A stretch of 64,000 bases of DNA from Pontibacter liquoris (GTDB lineage Bacteria > Bacteroidota > Bacteroidia > Cytophagales > Hymenobacteraceae), in the NCBI RefSeq assembly GCF_022758235.1, contig NZ_JALEBG010000001.1, positions 1,736,001 through 1,800,000 on the forward strand, written 5' to 3'. A program made the translations under genes and the position numbers. Under the pieces are notes generated by a model. It worked only from the letters and a program-made list of their open reading frames with translations, made no database searches and had not been told where the DNA came from. Of the stretch, positions 37,798-51,800 are shown piece by piece; within the stretch, counting starts at the first letter, position 1; every line of letters starts with the position of its first letter.

Positions 37798-38859
37798 TTA
37801 AAATAGCCCCAGTTGCTTTCCGGCGCGGGTGCAGAAATGGGTGTAATTAAAAGGCCTGCTGCTGCGCCCAGCCAGGTATTTTTGTTTGCTCAGTTTAAAC
37901 AGGTTGCCAATGGTTTCGGCAAATTTGCCCTCGCCACGCATGCGCGTACCAAAGCGGCTGTCGTTTAGTTGGCCACCATGGCAATCAGCGATTTGGTGAA
38001 GCACTTTCTCAGCACGTTCTGGAAAGGCCTGCCGGATCCAGTCTTCAAAAATAGGTCCGACACTTCCGTTGAGGCGCACTATATTATAAGCAGCATTGCA
38101 GGCACCGGCCTCCGCAGCCTGTTTTATGATCTGCGGAATCTCAGAGTCGTTTAGCCCCGGGATAACGGGCGCCACCATGATGTTTACATCCAGTCCGGCG
38201 GCCGCCAGCTGCCGCACCACCTCCAGGCGTTTGGCCCCGGAGGCCGTGCGGGGTTCCAGTTTTTGTCGCAGTTTTTCGTCTAGGGTGGTAATGCTGATAT
38301 TGACGTGCACCAGGTCCAGCTTGTTGAGCTCCTGCAGGATGTCCAGGTCGCGGAGGATGAGCGCATTTTTGGTGATGATACTGACCGGGTGACGGTATTG
38401 CAGGAGCACTTCCAGGATGCGGCGCGTGAGTTTCTTTTTCGCTTCGATGGGCTGGTAGCAATCGGTGTTACCCGCCAGCATCAGCGGCATCACCTGCCAG
38501 TTTTTACTTTCCAGTTGCCGGGCGAGCACTTCGGAAGCATTCTCTTTGACGATGATCTTACGCTCAAAATCCAACCCGGCGCCATAGCCCCAATACTGGT
38601 GTGAGTTGCGGGCATAGCAGTATATGCAACCATGTTCGCAGCCCTGGTAAGGGTTCAGGGAATAAGAAAGCCCAATATCCGGGCTCTCCACTCTGTTCAC
38701 GATCCTTTTGGGATGCTCTGTAAAGAACTCTGTTTTGGAGTTGGAGAGCATGGGCTCGTCCAAGCCTTCCAGGTGCTCGGCCACATAGGTTTGTTTCAGG
38801 TAGGGGTTAACAGGGTTATACTGCGCGCCGCGTCCTTTCAGGTATTCTTCCGGTTTCAT
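37798..38859 (-). CDS. PA0069-family radical SAM protein (SplB-like)
   Basis: 353 residues. The radical SAM cluster motif is in NPYQGCEHGCIYCYARN (Cys-x3-Cys-x2-Cys), followed by YWGYGAGLDFERKIIVKENA, characteristic of the family related to spore photoproduct lyase. VHVNISITTLDEKLRQKLEPRT and VMVAPVIPGLND-type segments complete the barrel. The biochemical reaction of the family is unknown; DNA-lesion repair has been suggested by similarity. Complete. The start lies 47 bp downstream of a TATA-rich spacer that leads into repeat island 2. Confidence 0.92.
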   Translation of the reverse strand: MKPEEYLKGRGAQYNPVNPYLKQTYVAEHLEGLDEPMLSNSKTEFFTEHPKRIVNRVESPDIGLSYSLNPYQGCEHGCIYCYARNSHQYWGYGAGLDFERKIIVKENASEVLARQLESKNWQVMPLMLAGNTDCYQPIEAKKKLTRRILEVLLQYRHPVSIITKNALILRDLDILQELNKLDLVHVNISITTLDEKLRQKLEPRTASGAKRLEVVRQLAAAGLDVNIMVAPVIPGLNDSEIPQIIKQAAEAGACNAAYNIVRLNGSVGPIFEDWIRQAFPERAEKVLHQIADCHGGQLNDSRFGTRMRGEGKFAETIGNLFKLSKQKYLAGRSSRPFNYTHFCTRAGKQLGLF

Positions 38860-39850
38860 CGTTTTATTGGGTATGAATTATGCTCTTGCTTGTTGCTGTA
38901 TGTTGTTGTTTTAAAGAGGCATGAATTGTATGATGCTATTATTGAAAAGAAGTGCTTGTGATACTATGTAGTTGTAGTTCTTCCTCAGCTCTATTATACT
39001 TTGCAGTGGCTTTCTTATGCTTTGATTTATACCTTGCTATACTTGCTAGCTACTAGTATTCCGCGGTTTTATACTTGTCCTGTTTCACCTTAGGCTTTGG
39101 AGCACTCCAAGCCCGCGGGGGCTCGTCCTTGGGCATCGCGCTGTGGCATGAAGCTGCTCCTCGCTCGCGCTGCGGGCTGCCACTATCGTGGCACCGCAAC
39201 ACACCAAGGCGCTCAACCCAAGGACTGGGATCACTTCGATAGCTATGGCTTAACGACCGTTACTTGTAGGGACAGGTCGCGACCTGTCCGCACGATGGCA
39301 GCTGCCATAAAACTTTAGCCTAAGTATAGCAGAAGCAGAAAGTTCCCCTTTGAAGGGGGTGGGGGGATGTACTTCTTTCATTATATCACTTTGCTTGTAT
39401 CTAATTAAACAGCCCTCTTTCGATTTTGTCATTCTGAAAGGATCTTTTGCTCAAGCTACTGAAGCCAAAATAACACCGTTTATACCTTACCAGCAGCAAT
39501 TACAGCCTCCCATCAGCAACTCACCGATATGCGTGGTGTAGCGGGGCAACATCTTGATACATTGCATCTCTTAATGACTTGGTTTGTCTGGCGCGTACAG
39601 CATCTCCAGCTAGGCTGGCAGTTGCTCGGTTAAGGGGATATTGTTTCTTTCATAATTTCTTTTACTTGTCTGTCGGAAGCCAAATATATAGCTATTACTA
39701 ATATATTTAGTTGTGAACACTAATAAATTTAGTATTTAGTTTTGACAAAAGCAAAAAGAAAACAAAAACTACGTATGCTGTAGCAGGAATAAGCCTGTTG
39801 GGTACTAAGCAGCAGACATCTTCAGAGGCTGCAATTCAGTAATTTAAAGC
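38860..39850. other. Repeat island 2
   Basis: 991 bp between divergent genes without a supported gene. It contains TATACTT-rich DNA (38996-39076), module A copy 2 (39069-39243), the 20-bp palindrome B (39270-39289), module C (39342-39369) and a short module D (39426-39446). The last 180 bp are AT-rich and probably carry the promoter of the hydrolase gene. Confidence 0.75.
39069..39243 (+). repeat. 175-bp dispersed module A, copy 2
   Basis: Begins TTATACTTGTCC, contains TTGGAGCACTCCAA (one base off the perfect palindrome of copy 4), CTCGTCCTTGGGCATCGCGC, GAAGCTGCTCCTCGC, the apical hairpin TGCCAC-TATC-GTGGCA (39178-39193), CACCAAGGCGCTCAACCCAA and ends TTCGATAGC. TCCTTGGG and CCCAAGGA provide long-range pairing across the hairpin. 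Confidence 0.92.
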
Positions 39851-42800
39851 ATGGAGATTCGGCAGACAACCTATACCCTGAATGATATTACCCTGCATGT
39901 TGCAGAAGCAGGAGGGAAAGCAGATCAGGTAGTGCTTTTCCTGCATGGCTTCCCGGAGGGAGGATATGCGTGGCGCAGGCAGTTGCTATACTTTGCAGCA
40001 AAGGGCTACCGGGCCGTAGCCCCCGACCAGCGGGGATATAACCTTAGCAGTAAACCGCAGGGGGTGAAAGCCTATACAATGGAGCACTTAGCGGCCGATG
40101 TTGCCGCCCTGATCCGGCAGCTCACGCAGGACAAAGTATACCTGGTAGGCCATGACTGGGGTGGCGTCGTAGCCTGGGCGGTAGCGCAGCAGTACCCCGA
40201 CCTGCTGGAAAAACTCGTTATCCTGAACATTCCGCACCCGCAGGTAATAAGTGCCCAGTTGCACAGCAATCCCCGGCAGATGCTGCGCAGCTGGTATGCC
40301 GGGTTCTTTCAGCTGCCCTGGCTGCCCGAGCGTGTCTGCCGCGCTTTCAACTATAAGCTAATGGAAAGAAGTATGGTAATATCTGCCCGCAAAAATACGT
40401 TTTCACCCAACGACATGGCCTGTTACAAAAAGGTCTGGCAGCAACCTCATGCGCTCACAAGTATGATCAACTGGTACCGCGCCTACAAGTATAGCAAGCT
40501 GCGGGTAACAGGAGAGATCCGGGTGCCGACACTGCTGCTCTGGGGAGAGCAGGATACTTTTCTGGGCAGCGAGATGGCCCAACCAAGTATAGCCCGTTGC
40601 CGGCACGGGCAGCTGCGCTTTCTGCCCGGCGCCACGCATTGGCTGCACCACGAAGTACCTGACGAAGTAAACCGGCTATTGGAAGCGTTCATCAGCCCGG
40701 GTGGTAATGATACAGGAGTACAAGGATAAACGGCATAAAAAAGCCCTGCCGGGTTATTTCCGGCAGGGCTTCTGACTATTTGGTTATGGCACGTATGGCT
40801 TAGTTGCCGAACCAGGCTTGCCACGGAATGCGTGCCAGGATCAGGATCAGGCCCAGGCCATAGAAAATGTAAATGTTACGGAAGCCCTTTGGCGAACCTA
40901 CCGCACGCTTGGCGCGGGCGTAACCGATCGTGATCAGCACCACGGCAATGATCATCGTGAGTGGGTGCTCCAGAATGTATAGGCGCGACACGGAATCCTT
41001 CATGGCAGCGCCGGAGAAATTAGACGCACCCAGCGGCGAAACAAAGTATAAGATCAAACCCACTACCCATTGCAAGTGAGTCGGGATCAGGCCCAGCAGG
41101 GCCATTTTGCGGTTGCTATCAGTAAAAGGCCTGTTGCCCGAGCTGCTGCTTAGTGCGCTGATAATGGCTATTACAAGCCCTGCCAGCACCAGGTAAGCCA
41201 GGTAAGAATGGATGTTCTGCAATACCGTGTACATGTTGTCGTATCGATTTAAGATAAATGAACAGATAGGTTTAAGACAAAAGTACACGTCTTTTCTTTA
41301 TTTCCGCTTAAATGTCAGTTTCATTTTGATTCCAGAATGGGAAGCGGCGCGCTGGAAACAGGGGCATGCCAGACACCGGCACGGCCGCAATGCGTAAGTA
41401 TAAGCGGCCATCCTGTTATACTTATGCAAGCCGTTATTTTTTGTGGCATCCAGGCCAGCGGGAAATCCAGCTTCTACAAAGCGCTCTTTTTTGATACGCA
41501 CGTGCGCATCAGCCTGGATCTGCTGGGTACCCGCCACCGCGAGCAGCTTTTTCTGCAGGCCTGCCTTAAAACAGGGCAACGATTTGTGGTGGATAAAACC
41601 AATGTGACGATCGAAAGAAGGCATTCCTATATTCAGCTGGCAAAAGCGGCAAAGTATGAGGTGGTGGGCTATTACTTTGAAACCGATCTTGCCAGTGCGC
41701 TTCAACGCAACACCGGGCGTTCGGGTAAAGCCGTGATACCGGAACGGGGTATCCGCGGCACCTTCCGGTTACTGCAGCCCCCAAGCCTAGGCGAAGGCTT
41801 CGACCGGCTGTATACCGTGCATTTACTGGCGGGCGGGCAGTTCGAAGTGCTGCCGCATCCGCCTGCCACCATCCCTTCCAGCTAGCAACTGAGCTTTAGC
41901 GGTTATCCTATAAAAAAGGCGGCTCTTAACAGGGCCGCCTTTTTATAGGATAACCGGGTGCCGCTATTCGGTTTTGAGCGAAGTAACCGGGTTGGCCACT
42001 GCAGCCTGTATCGCTTTGGTGCTCATGGTAAGCAGGGCGATAAACAGGGTGGCCAGGCCGGCAAGTATAAACGGCCAGTAACCGATGCTGATACGGTATG
42101 TAAAGTCTTCGAGCCACTTGCCCATGACATAATAAGCAACAGGCGCTGCCAGGATAAACGCAATGAGGACCAGCTTCACAAATTCTTTGGAGAACAGCAC
42201 CGTAATGTTGAAGATCGAGGCGCCAAGCACTTTTCTTATGCCGACTTCCTTGGTGCGCTGCGCCGCCATAAACGCTACCAGCCCATAAAGTCCCAGGCAC
42301 CCGATAAAAATGGCGATAAAAGAGAATACCTTAAAGAGTTGGTCCTGGCGGGCTTCGTCCTGGTAAAATTGGGCGATGGTTTCATCCAGGAACTCATAGT
42401 TAAACACATCATCCGGGTACGCCTGGTTCCATACTTTCTCGAGTTGCTGCAGCGCCTGCTGTTTCCGGCTCATATCGATTTTGGCCGATAGAAAGCCATA
42501 GGTTTGCGGATTAGGGAGCATAATGCTGGGGTCGATGGGCATGTGCAGCGGGTTCTGGTGAAAATCTTCTACCACGCCGATGATGGTCGCTTTGAGGTGG
42601 CCGCCATTGAGCGAGATTGTTTTGCCAATCGCGTCGGCGGCTGTTTTTACCCCCAGCTTGCGGCGCATGGTTTCGTTGATCAGCACGGCAGCTGAGTCGG
42701 TGTTGTGGTAGGGGCGGCCTGCTGCCAGTTTAATATCGTAGAGTTTGATGTAATGCTCGTCGGCATACTTCATGTTGGCACTAAAAGGAGCATCCTCGCT

Positions 42801-45800
42801 GGCATGATCGAAGGCGAAGTTGGAGCCCCAGGTCATGTTAGCCGACGGCGGGGAGGCGGCAAAGCTCACGTTGCGGATGGCGGGGCTCTTCAGCATTTCC
42901 TGACGCAGCGGGATGATTTTCTGACCCGCCTGGTTTGGCAGCCTCACCGTAACCACGGCTTCCTTGTTAAAGCCCAACGATTTGGACCTGAAATAATCCA
43001 TCTGGTTATTGACCAGGATGGTGCAGATAATGAGCACCTGGCAGATGGTGAATTGCAGCACCACCAGCGCCTGGCGGATGGGCAGGCCCGCAACCTGCTG
43101 GGTATTCATGCGGCTTTTGAGAGCGGCAATAGGCTGGAACCGCGACAGGATGAGGGCAGGGTATAGGCCGGCAAAAAGCGTTACAAGCAGCACCTCCGCA
43201 CTCAGGAAAAACAGCAGCACGGGGTCCTGCAAAATGCGGAAGGTGATCTTGAGTTCCAGCAGTTCATTGAGGTAGGGCAAGGCCAGCTCGGTAAGTATAA
43301 CCGACAGAAAGGTAGCCAGCAGGGTGATCAGCAGCGTTTCGCCCAGGAACTGCAGCATCAGTTGGGTTTTGCTGCTGCCTAGTACCTTGCGCACGCCTAC
43401 TTCTTTTGCCCGCTTCACAGCCTGGGCGGTTGCCAGGTTCACAAAGTTGATGCAGGCCACCAGCACCAGAAAGATCCCGATCAGCGCCATCGACCAGATC
43501 ATCTCCCGGGAAATGGTGCGCTCCCCGAAATTGCCGTAATCGGCATTAAAGTGGATGTCGTTGAGCGGCTGCAGGCTGAGGGTTTCAACGGAGCTCTTAT
43601 CCTGCTTCCGGTTCTTGTTCACAAACGTGCTTATTTCGGCTGCTTTGGCCTCTGGCGATACCCCCGCTGGCAATTCTACATAAAGCTGCTGGTTGCTGTA
43701 GAGGGTATTGAAATTGCTCAGGTCCAGGTTAGTGTAGTTCTTGTACGAAGCATAAGAAATGAGCATCACAAACGGAAAGTCGCTGTTGGAGGGGAAATCC
43801 GGAATCACGGCAGCTACTTTCAGGGTCAGGATGTTGTTATACTTGATCGTTTTGCCCAGCGCCTGGCCATCCGGAAAATACTTATCGGCAATACTTTGGG
43901 TCAGCACCACGTTTCCGGGCTCGGCCAGGGCAGGCCGCGGATCGGTTGTGCCTTTGTCAAAATCGAACAGGTCAAAGAAGCTGGGCTCGGCAAAAGCAAT
44001 GGCACCTTCTTCGCGAAAGCGTTTGGGAGCTGTGTTGTAGTCGGCCGGGATGTTGATCTGCGCTCCTTCTTCGCCGTTGAGCTGCGTGATAGTTTTCAGG
44101 CCCAGGTTGCCATTGGCGCGCAGCAGTGCAGGTATGGGGAAGCGGGTACCTGTGTTTCGGAAGATGCCATCGGGGTAGCTGGTATCAGAGTTGAGCCGGT
44201 AAATATGGGCGGCCTTGCTGTGGAAGGCATCATAGCTCAGCTCATACTTGATGACCAGAAAAAGCAGGATGCTGCACGTAATGCCCAGCGCCAGGCCGGC
44301 AATGTTCAACAGGCTGTAGCTCTTATTTCGGAGCAGCGAGCGGAACGCAGTCAGGAAGTATATCTTTACCATCGCTTTATTTGTTTAAATAGGTTTTCGC
44401 TTGTCCGGATCAGGATTTACAAGAGGGGAGATTACTGGGATAAAACTGTAGAGAATAACATGTAGATAAAAGCAGCTTCATGTCTGCCTTCCACTTTTAA
44501 ACTTCCTGCATCCTGTAAATTCCTGAATCCTGAAAATCCTGATTTCAGACAAACATACCTTGCCAACTCTTGTGCCAGAACCGGAAAACCGCCCTGCTCC
44601 GCTGCTACAGCACTTCCGGGGTTTTTCGGGTGTCCACGGCCGGACAAAAGAGTGTCCACCAATGGACACCGGACAGTGCTATTTATCCTCGGAAAACTGT
44701 ATCTTAGTTGAGGCAAGTATAAAGTATAAAACTTAAATAAGCCTGAATAAACTAGCCTGAGCCTGTTTCTGACCTGACGGGGAGCTTAATAGCACTTGTC
44801 TTTGTCACCTCAGCCGCGACAAGGTACCGATCTGGCACAATGTTTTATACTAGCGAGACAAGTATAACAAGTATAAACCCGCAGCTTTACATTAACTTAT
44901 TCATTAATTCGCTCATTCACGCATTCAAACATCAGCTCATTCAAAATAAAACCATGGAAGAACAGAATTTAGGGCGCATCCTGGTCATCGATGACAACGA
45001 GGACGTGCTGTTTTCGGCAAAGATGCTGCTGCGCAAACACGCCCGGGAAGTGGTGATGGAAAAGAACCCGAAAAAGATCCCGTTCCTGCTTTCCAACGAA
45101 GACTTTGACCTGATTCTGCTCGACATGAATTTTACCGAAGATACTTCAAGCGGGCAGGAAGGCTTTTACTGGCTCAAGGAGATCCTCAAGTATGATCCTT
45201 CGGCGGTGGTGGTGATGATCACGGCTTTCGGGGATGTGGAGATGGCGGTGCGGGCCCTGAAGGAAGGCGCCACCGATTTTGTGCTCAAGCCCTGGCAAAA
45301 CGAAAAACTGCTGGCTACGCTTTCCTCGGCTGCCAAACTGCGCAAATCCTACAAGGAAGTAGATCAGCTGAAGGAAGTGAACCGCTCGCTCACTGCCGAG
45401 CTCAACTCGCCGCAAACGGTTCTTACCGGACAGAGTATGGCCATGCACCAGCTTTTTTCCATGATTGATAAAGTGGCCCGGACCGATGCCGATATTTTGC
45501 TGCTGGGCGAGAACGGAACCGGCAAGGAAGTAATTGCCCGCACCATCCACCAGCGTTCTTCCCGCGCCGATAAAGTTTTTGTGACTGTGGACATGGGCGC
45601 TGTGACCGAATCGTTGTTTGAGAGTGAGCTGTTCGGACACAAAAAAGGCGCGTTTACCGATGCTAAAGAAGACCGCATCGGCCGCATAGAAGCGGCCAAT
45701 GGCGGCACGCTGTTCCTGGATGAGATCGGCAACCTGTCGCTGGCTATGCAGGCCAAATTGCTGACTGTATTGCAGCGGCGCGAAGTGATCCGGGTAGGCA

Positions 45801-48800
45801 CCAACAAACCCATTCCGGTTAATGTTCGCCTGATCAGCGCCACCAACATGCCCCTGAAAGAGATGGTGCAGCGCAACGACTTTCGCCAGGATCTGCTTTA
45901 CCGCATTAACACCGTAGAGCTGCATTTACCGCCCCTGCGCCAGCGGCTGGAGGATATTCCGGTTTTTGCGGAGCATTTTCTGGCAACCTACGCCCAGAAG
46001 TATAAACAGCCGGTAAAACACCTGGGCGCTTCGGGGCTGGAGAGATTGCGTCGCTACAACTGGCCGGGCAATGTGCGCGAGCTGCAGCATGTGCTCGAGC
46101 GCGCCTCGATCATGAGCGACAACCGCACACTCGAAGCGGACGATTTCTTTTTCCTGGCCGAACACGAACCACCTGCTTTAACAGCGGAACCTAACAATGC
46201 GCAGAGCCTGGACCTGGATGAGCTGGAACGGGAAACGGTGCTGCGCGCGCTGCAAAAACACGAAGGCAATATTTCCAAAGCAGCCAAAGAGCTGGGCTTA
46301 TCGCGTGGCGCCCTCTACCGACGACTGGAGAAGTATGAGCTTTAGAAACTACCGCCTGCAGCTGCTGTTGCGCGTGGCCTTGCTGGCCCTTTCTATTTAT
46401 TTTTTTGCAGCGCTGGATTTTAAACCTCAATACCACAGCACGCTGCTAGGCCTGGGCGCTTTTATCCTGCTGCAGGTATGGCTGCTGGCTCGTTTGCAGG
46501 AGCGTACCAACAAGCTCTTCCTGCGCTTTCTAAATTACATTAAGTATGATGATTTTACGGAGCTCTTTCATACAAAAGGAGAGGGCAGAAGGCAGCACGA
46601 ACTAGCCTCGCGGCTGAACGAGGTGATGCTGAAGTTCCGGGAAGTACGCGCCGAAAAGGAAGCGAACATGCTGTACTTTGAAGCAATTGTGCAGCATATC
46701 GGCATTGGTATTATCACCTATAAACCCGATGGAAGTATCCTTTTGCTTAACAACGCAGCCCGGAAACTGCTCCGCATCAGCCAGGCGCAGCAATTAAGGG
46801 AACTGGCCCTGGTAAGCCCGGAACTGGCGCAAAGCCTGCACCAGCTCAAGCACGGAGAGAAAGTGCTTGTGCCGGTGCGGCAGGAGGGAGAGCAGGCCAA
46901 CTTATCGGTGCATGTCATGGAGCTCTCGCTGTTGGGCGACCGCATTCGGCTGGCCTCTCTCCAGAACATACAGCGCGAGCTGGAAGAAAAGGAGATGGAA
47001 GCCTGGCACAACCTGATCAAAGTACTGACCCACGAGATCATGAATTCCGTAACGCCCATCGCCTCGCTCTCGGCCAGTGCCTCCGAAGAGATCAGCAGCT
47101 TTACCGAAACGCAAACAGAAGAAGTAACGCTGCTGCGCGAAGAGCTCGCCGACATCGGGCAATGCCTGCAAACCATCAGCCGTCGCTCCGATGGCCTCAT
47201 CCGGTTTGTAAGTGATTTCCGCAACCTGACCACCCTCTCCGAACCGCAGATTACCCGGTTTAATGCAAGTAAATTGCTACATGAAATCAAACTGCTGATG
47301 CGCGAGCAACTGGCCGCCAGACAGGTGAAACTGCAGGTAGAAGTACCCTCGGAAAGCCTGCTGCTGGCCGCCGACAGAACCATGATTGAACAGGTGCTGA
47401 TCAACTTGGTAAAAAATGCCATGGAAGCCGTGCAGGAGCAAGCAAATGCCCAAATTATGCTGCACGCCTACCTCGACGAGCGTAGCCGGGTAAGCATAGA
47501 AGTGGCCGATAATGGCTCCGGCATGACCCCAGAAGCGATGAGCAAGATCTTTATTCCTTTTTTCAGCACAAAGAATACCGGTTCCGGCATCGGGCTAAGC
47601 TTGTCCCGGCAAATTATGCGGCTGCATAAAGGCACTATCTCGGTACAGTCGGAGCTGGGACAGGGCACGCGCTTCGTACTGCGTTTCTGACCCCCATCCC
47701 AGCTCTCTCCTTTATCGAGGACCATTTCACAATACAGGTAAAAGTGAGCTACACCTGGCGCGGGTATTAACCCGTGCTTTTTTGTGTAAGTTAAGTCTTT
47801 GACATTACGCGGCTGCAAGGCGCAAGGCTACGCAGCCAAATCATCTGGCTAAACTAGGATCGCACCTATACTTCCGCTATCCATTTCCGCGAGTCTCCAG
47901 ACTCGCTTCCATTATTCGTAACGGGTTAATACCCGCGCCAGTAAGTACTTATAAGTCGGTGCATTAAAGCGAGAAAGTATAAGCTCTGGTGCAAGCGTCT
48001 GCTTGCGCTATAAAAGTAAGTCCTTCAAAGGCCTCGCAGTGTCTTTCAGACCTGCGAGTGTCTGGGGCAAGAAGCAACAGCGTAACCAGCAGCTGCACTT
48101 GCAAAAAGCACCCTAAATACTACAAGGTCATATCCAAAAGAAAAAGGAGCCGAAGGAAACGATATATCATCCTCCGGCTCCTTTCTTATTCTTGTAATTC
48201 TTTACTACTCCACGGAGGCTACAGCCGCTGCTTCCAGTAGCTTGGCATAAGGCAAAAGGCCGGTGTGCATAGCAAAAACATTTTTAACCTGCAGGTTTTC
48301 GCGCCGGATAGCCGCTACGACTTCGGCAATGTAAGCGGGCTGAAAGAAGCTGCCGTCGCGGTTTTGCTGCGCCAGGTCGCTGGCGTAGAGTAGCTGGTGT
48401 TCGGGGAAGTATACCATGACCATGCGCTCGCCACTTTCACCCCGTATTGGGTAGAGCTCCAGGCGGTTGCTGCCTTTGCCCAGCACGGTTTTACCGGCCA
48501 CCGTTTTGAAGTTCGGTTTATATTTGCGTGATGACGGCAGGGCAGCAGCAGACGGGAACGAGGCAGCTATAAGTCGCTCCAGCAAAGGCTTGTTCAGGTT
48601 CAACGTATAGACTGGCAGTTTCTGCGCCACAGCCTCGCGCACGCCGGCTACATGCGGCCAGGCATCCGACGTGCTGATGACCGCTTTCACCTTCAGATCC
48701 GGGTACAGCTCCCGGGCTTTCGCAAGCGCCTGGGCCGTATAGCCACCCGAGATAGGCGCTTCCAGCAGAATTACCCCGTCTTCCTGTTTAATGAGCGCTA

Positions 48801-51800
48801 CATTCCAGTAACCGGGAATCTGCAGTACGCCCGGTGCGAGTTCCTGCGGCTGTTTATCCGGGCGGCCCAGCGGTAGTTTGTTGTAATCTGGCACAGGCTG
48901 TGCGGCAAACTGCTGCTGCACCTGCTCCGGTATGGCAAACGTGTCAGCCGGAAGGGCAGGGTTCAGCGCCAGGGTCAGAATGGTAAATTCCTTGTATGGC
49001 TGGTTGTTACGGTACAGGTTATACTGCAGCGGATACTGTATGCCTTCCGGCGTGAGCGACCAGAGGGAATAGAACTGGTCGCTGCGCACGTTACCCCATA
49101 CCGCCCAGAAAAGATCCTGCGGATACGCCCGCGTGGTTTGCAGCAGCGTAGGCAGGTGCGAGTATGTGTTCAGGTATAAGCGGACTTGCGTGTTGCCCTG
49201 GCTGTAGGCCACGCCATGGTGCAGCACACCCTGCAGCACGGTATCTTTCAGGGCCCGCAGATCAGACGCTTTCAGGGCCAGCAGCAGCACTTGTTCGGGC
49301 GCCTGTTGCAGTGTTTCTTCCGCCTCATCGGCCATCGTGCTGCGGCCCGGCGACAGCTGGCCGTTTGGGGCAAGTATGGCCACGGTGCCGGCGGCATATA
49401 CGGTTGTTTGTGGCGCCCATTCAGGCTGCTGCGTATTGCGGCTTTCCGTGAGCGTGCGCAGGCGTTGGTGTTCGTAATCCCGTAGCTGCTGCACCTGGGT
49501 ATAATTCACAATCCAGGGGCCTTCCGGCCGTTCCGATTGCTCTAACAGATACGTATGGCCGATGCCTGTGAGGCGCAGCGTATGCAGCTGCGCCAGCTTT
49601 TGCTGCCCGCCCATGGCAGCTATACTTTGGGCGATGAGTTGCTGAGGATTTGCCGGCGCGGGAGAACTGCCGGCATAGGAAAGATGCGTGCTGCCAACAA
49701 GCAGCAGCAGCGGAATCATTTTTTTCATGGTTTTAGGTATGGTTTGGAACGAGGCTGCAAAATGAAGCAAATTTTACACTTTATACCAGGTTTTAGACGA
49801 AGCCTTGCCTGCAACCTATTAATCAGCTGAAAAAGCAGACCGGCACCAGTGGTAGGCTCCGGCGGAAACCTTTTGCCGCCGATTTGCTTATACTAAGGCC
49901 AGGTGTAGCGTGAGTTTTAAACCAAAAAAGATGATGCGTTTTATAGAGAAAGAAGGCTTTGTAACGGTAAGTGCCGACAGCACAGCGCCGCTTGTAGCCA
50001 ACGTAAAAGCCGGTACCGAAAAAGCTGTGATCGACGAATCCGGGTTGGCCACAGGTACCAAGTCAGGCCCGGATCCCTATGATTATATCCTGAGTGCGCT
50101 GGGTGCCTGTACGGTCATTACGCTGCAGATGTATGCTACGCGAAAAGGGTGGCCCCTGGAGCGCGCCGAGGTGAGGCTGTGGCACGAACGCATACACCCC
50201 AATGACTGTGAAAAGAGTGACGACAAAGATGCCCGCCTCAGCCACGTCACCAAGAAATTAAAGCTTTACGGCAACCTGACAGACGAGCAGCGCGCGCGCC
50301 TCAAGGTGATCTCCGCCAAATGCCCGGTGCAGAAAACGCTGGAAGGTGGCATTGCCATCACCACAAAACTCGAAGTATAAAGCAGCGTTTCTTTTGATTA
50401 CAAGTATGATCAAGAGGTATAATAGCCATTAAAGAGCGCTCCATGTCTCATGCGCGAACTGCGCGTGGCAAATGCCTGCTTTTTTCCTATCTTCGTTCTC
50501 AAGCCACTGCTTAAGTTTGGCAAACAACCTACCCGAATGTTGAAAAGAACAACCTATACTTATCTGATCGCTGCGGCACTGGCCTTTGGCGCAGTAGCCT
50601 GCGTCCCCGTCGAGCAGCAGGGGCAATCGTCGGGCAGCAGTGCCGCAGGCGTGCAGAACGAACTGCGGTACGAGGATTATATCTATGCCGATAACATCAA
50701 ATCGGTGCAGGCTTACCGCGCTTCCGGCACGCCGCAGGAAGTGCTGCAGCCGCCGGTTATTGCGATAGACCAATCGCAGCCGATTCTGCTTGAGTTTGAC
50801 CGATTAAACACAGGCCCGCAGCGGCTTATCGCCAAACTGGTGCACTGCAATGCCGACTGGACACCTTCCGGCCTGAACGAAACGCAATACCTTTCTACAT
50901 TTAACGAGTTCTTTATTACTGATGTGCAGAACTCAGTGAACACGCGCATCCCTTACGTGCATTACCGCTTCCGGGTGCCCCGTGTAAAACTGAGTGGCAA
51001 TTACCTGCTGGTGGTGTCGGAAGAAGGCGGGAACCTGCTGCTCACGCGCCGCCTGCTGGTATACCAGAACGGCGTAGTGGTTGCAGCAAAACTGGGCCCA
51101 CCCGTAGGGCCGGGTGGCCGGGAAACAAGGCAGCCGGTGGAGTTCAACGTTTTTTATCCTGATTTCCCCATCGTAAACCCTACTGTGGATGTAAAAGCTG
51201 TGATGCGCCAGAACTACCGCTGGGATAATGCCAAATCCTATCGCCCAACCTACGTGCGCGACGATCAGCGCCGGTTGGAGTACGTGTTCTTCGACCCCAA
51301 AGATCAGTTTAAAGGCCTGAGCGAGTTCCGCGTTTTTGATACACGTAGCCTCAACTTCAATGATGTGGGGGTGCAGGGCATCAACCTGCAGGCAAACCCG
51401 ATAGAGGTGAACCTGGAGCCGGACAAAAGCCGCCAGAATGCCGTGTATAGCCAGGACCCGGACATAAATGGCCAGCGTATTTTTGGCAACAAGCAGTATG
51501 GCAATGGCGAAGTGAATGGCGATTATACCTGGGTGGATTTTGAGCTGAACGCTCCTGAAGCGGTACCGGGCCCGGTGTATGTATTGGGTGCCTTGACTGA
51601 CTGGCGCCTGCAGAACGATGCCAAGCTCACCTATGATGCGGCTCGTGGCGTGTATGCGGGTCGGTTGTTGCTCAAGCAGGGCTACTATAACTACTACTAC
51701 ACGCTAAAACCTGCCAATGCCGTAGCAACCGACGAAAGTTACTTTGAAGGCAGCCACTTCGAGACGGACAACAACTACGATATTCTGATCTACTATCGTC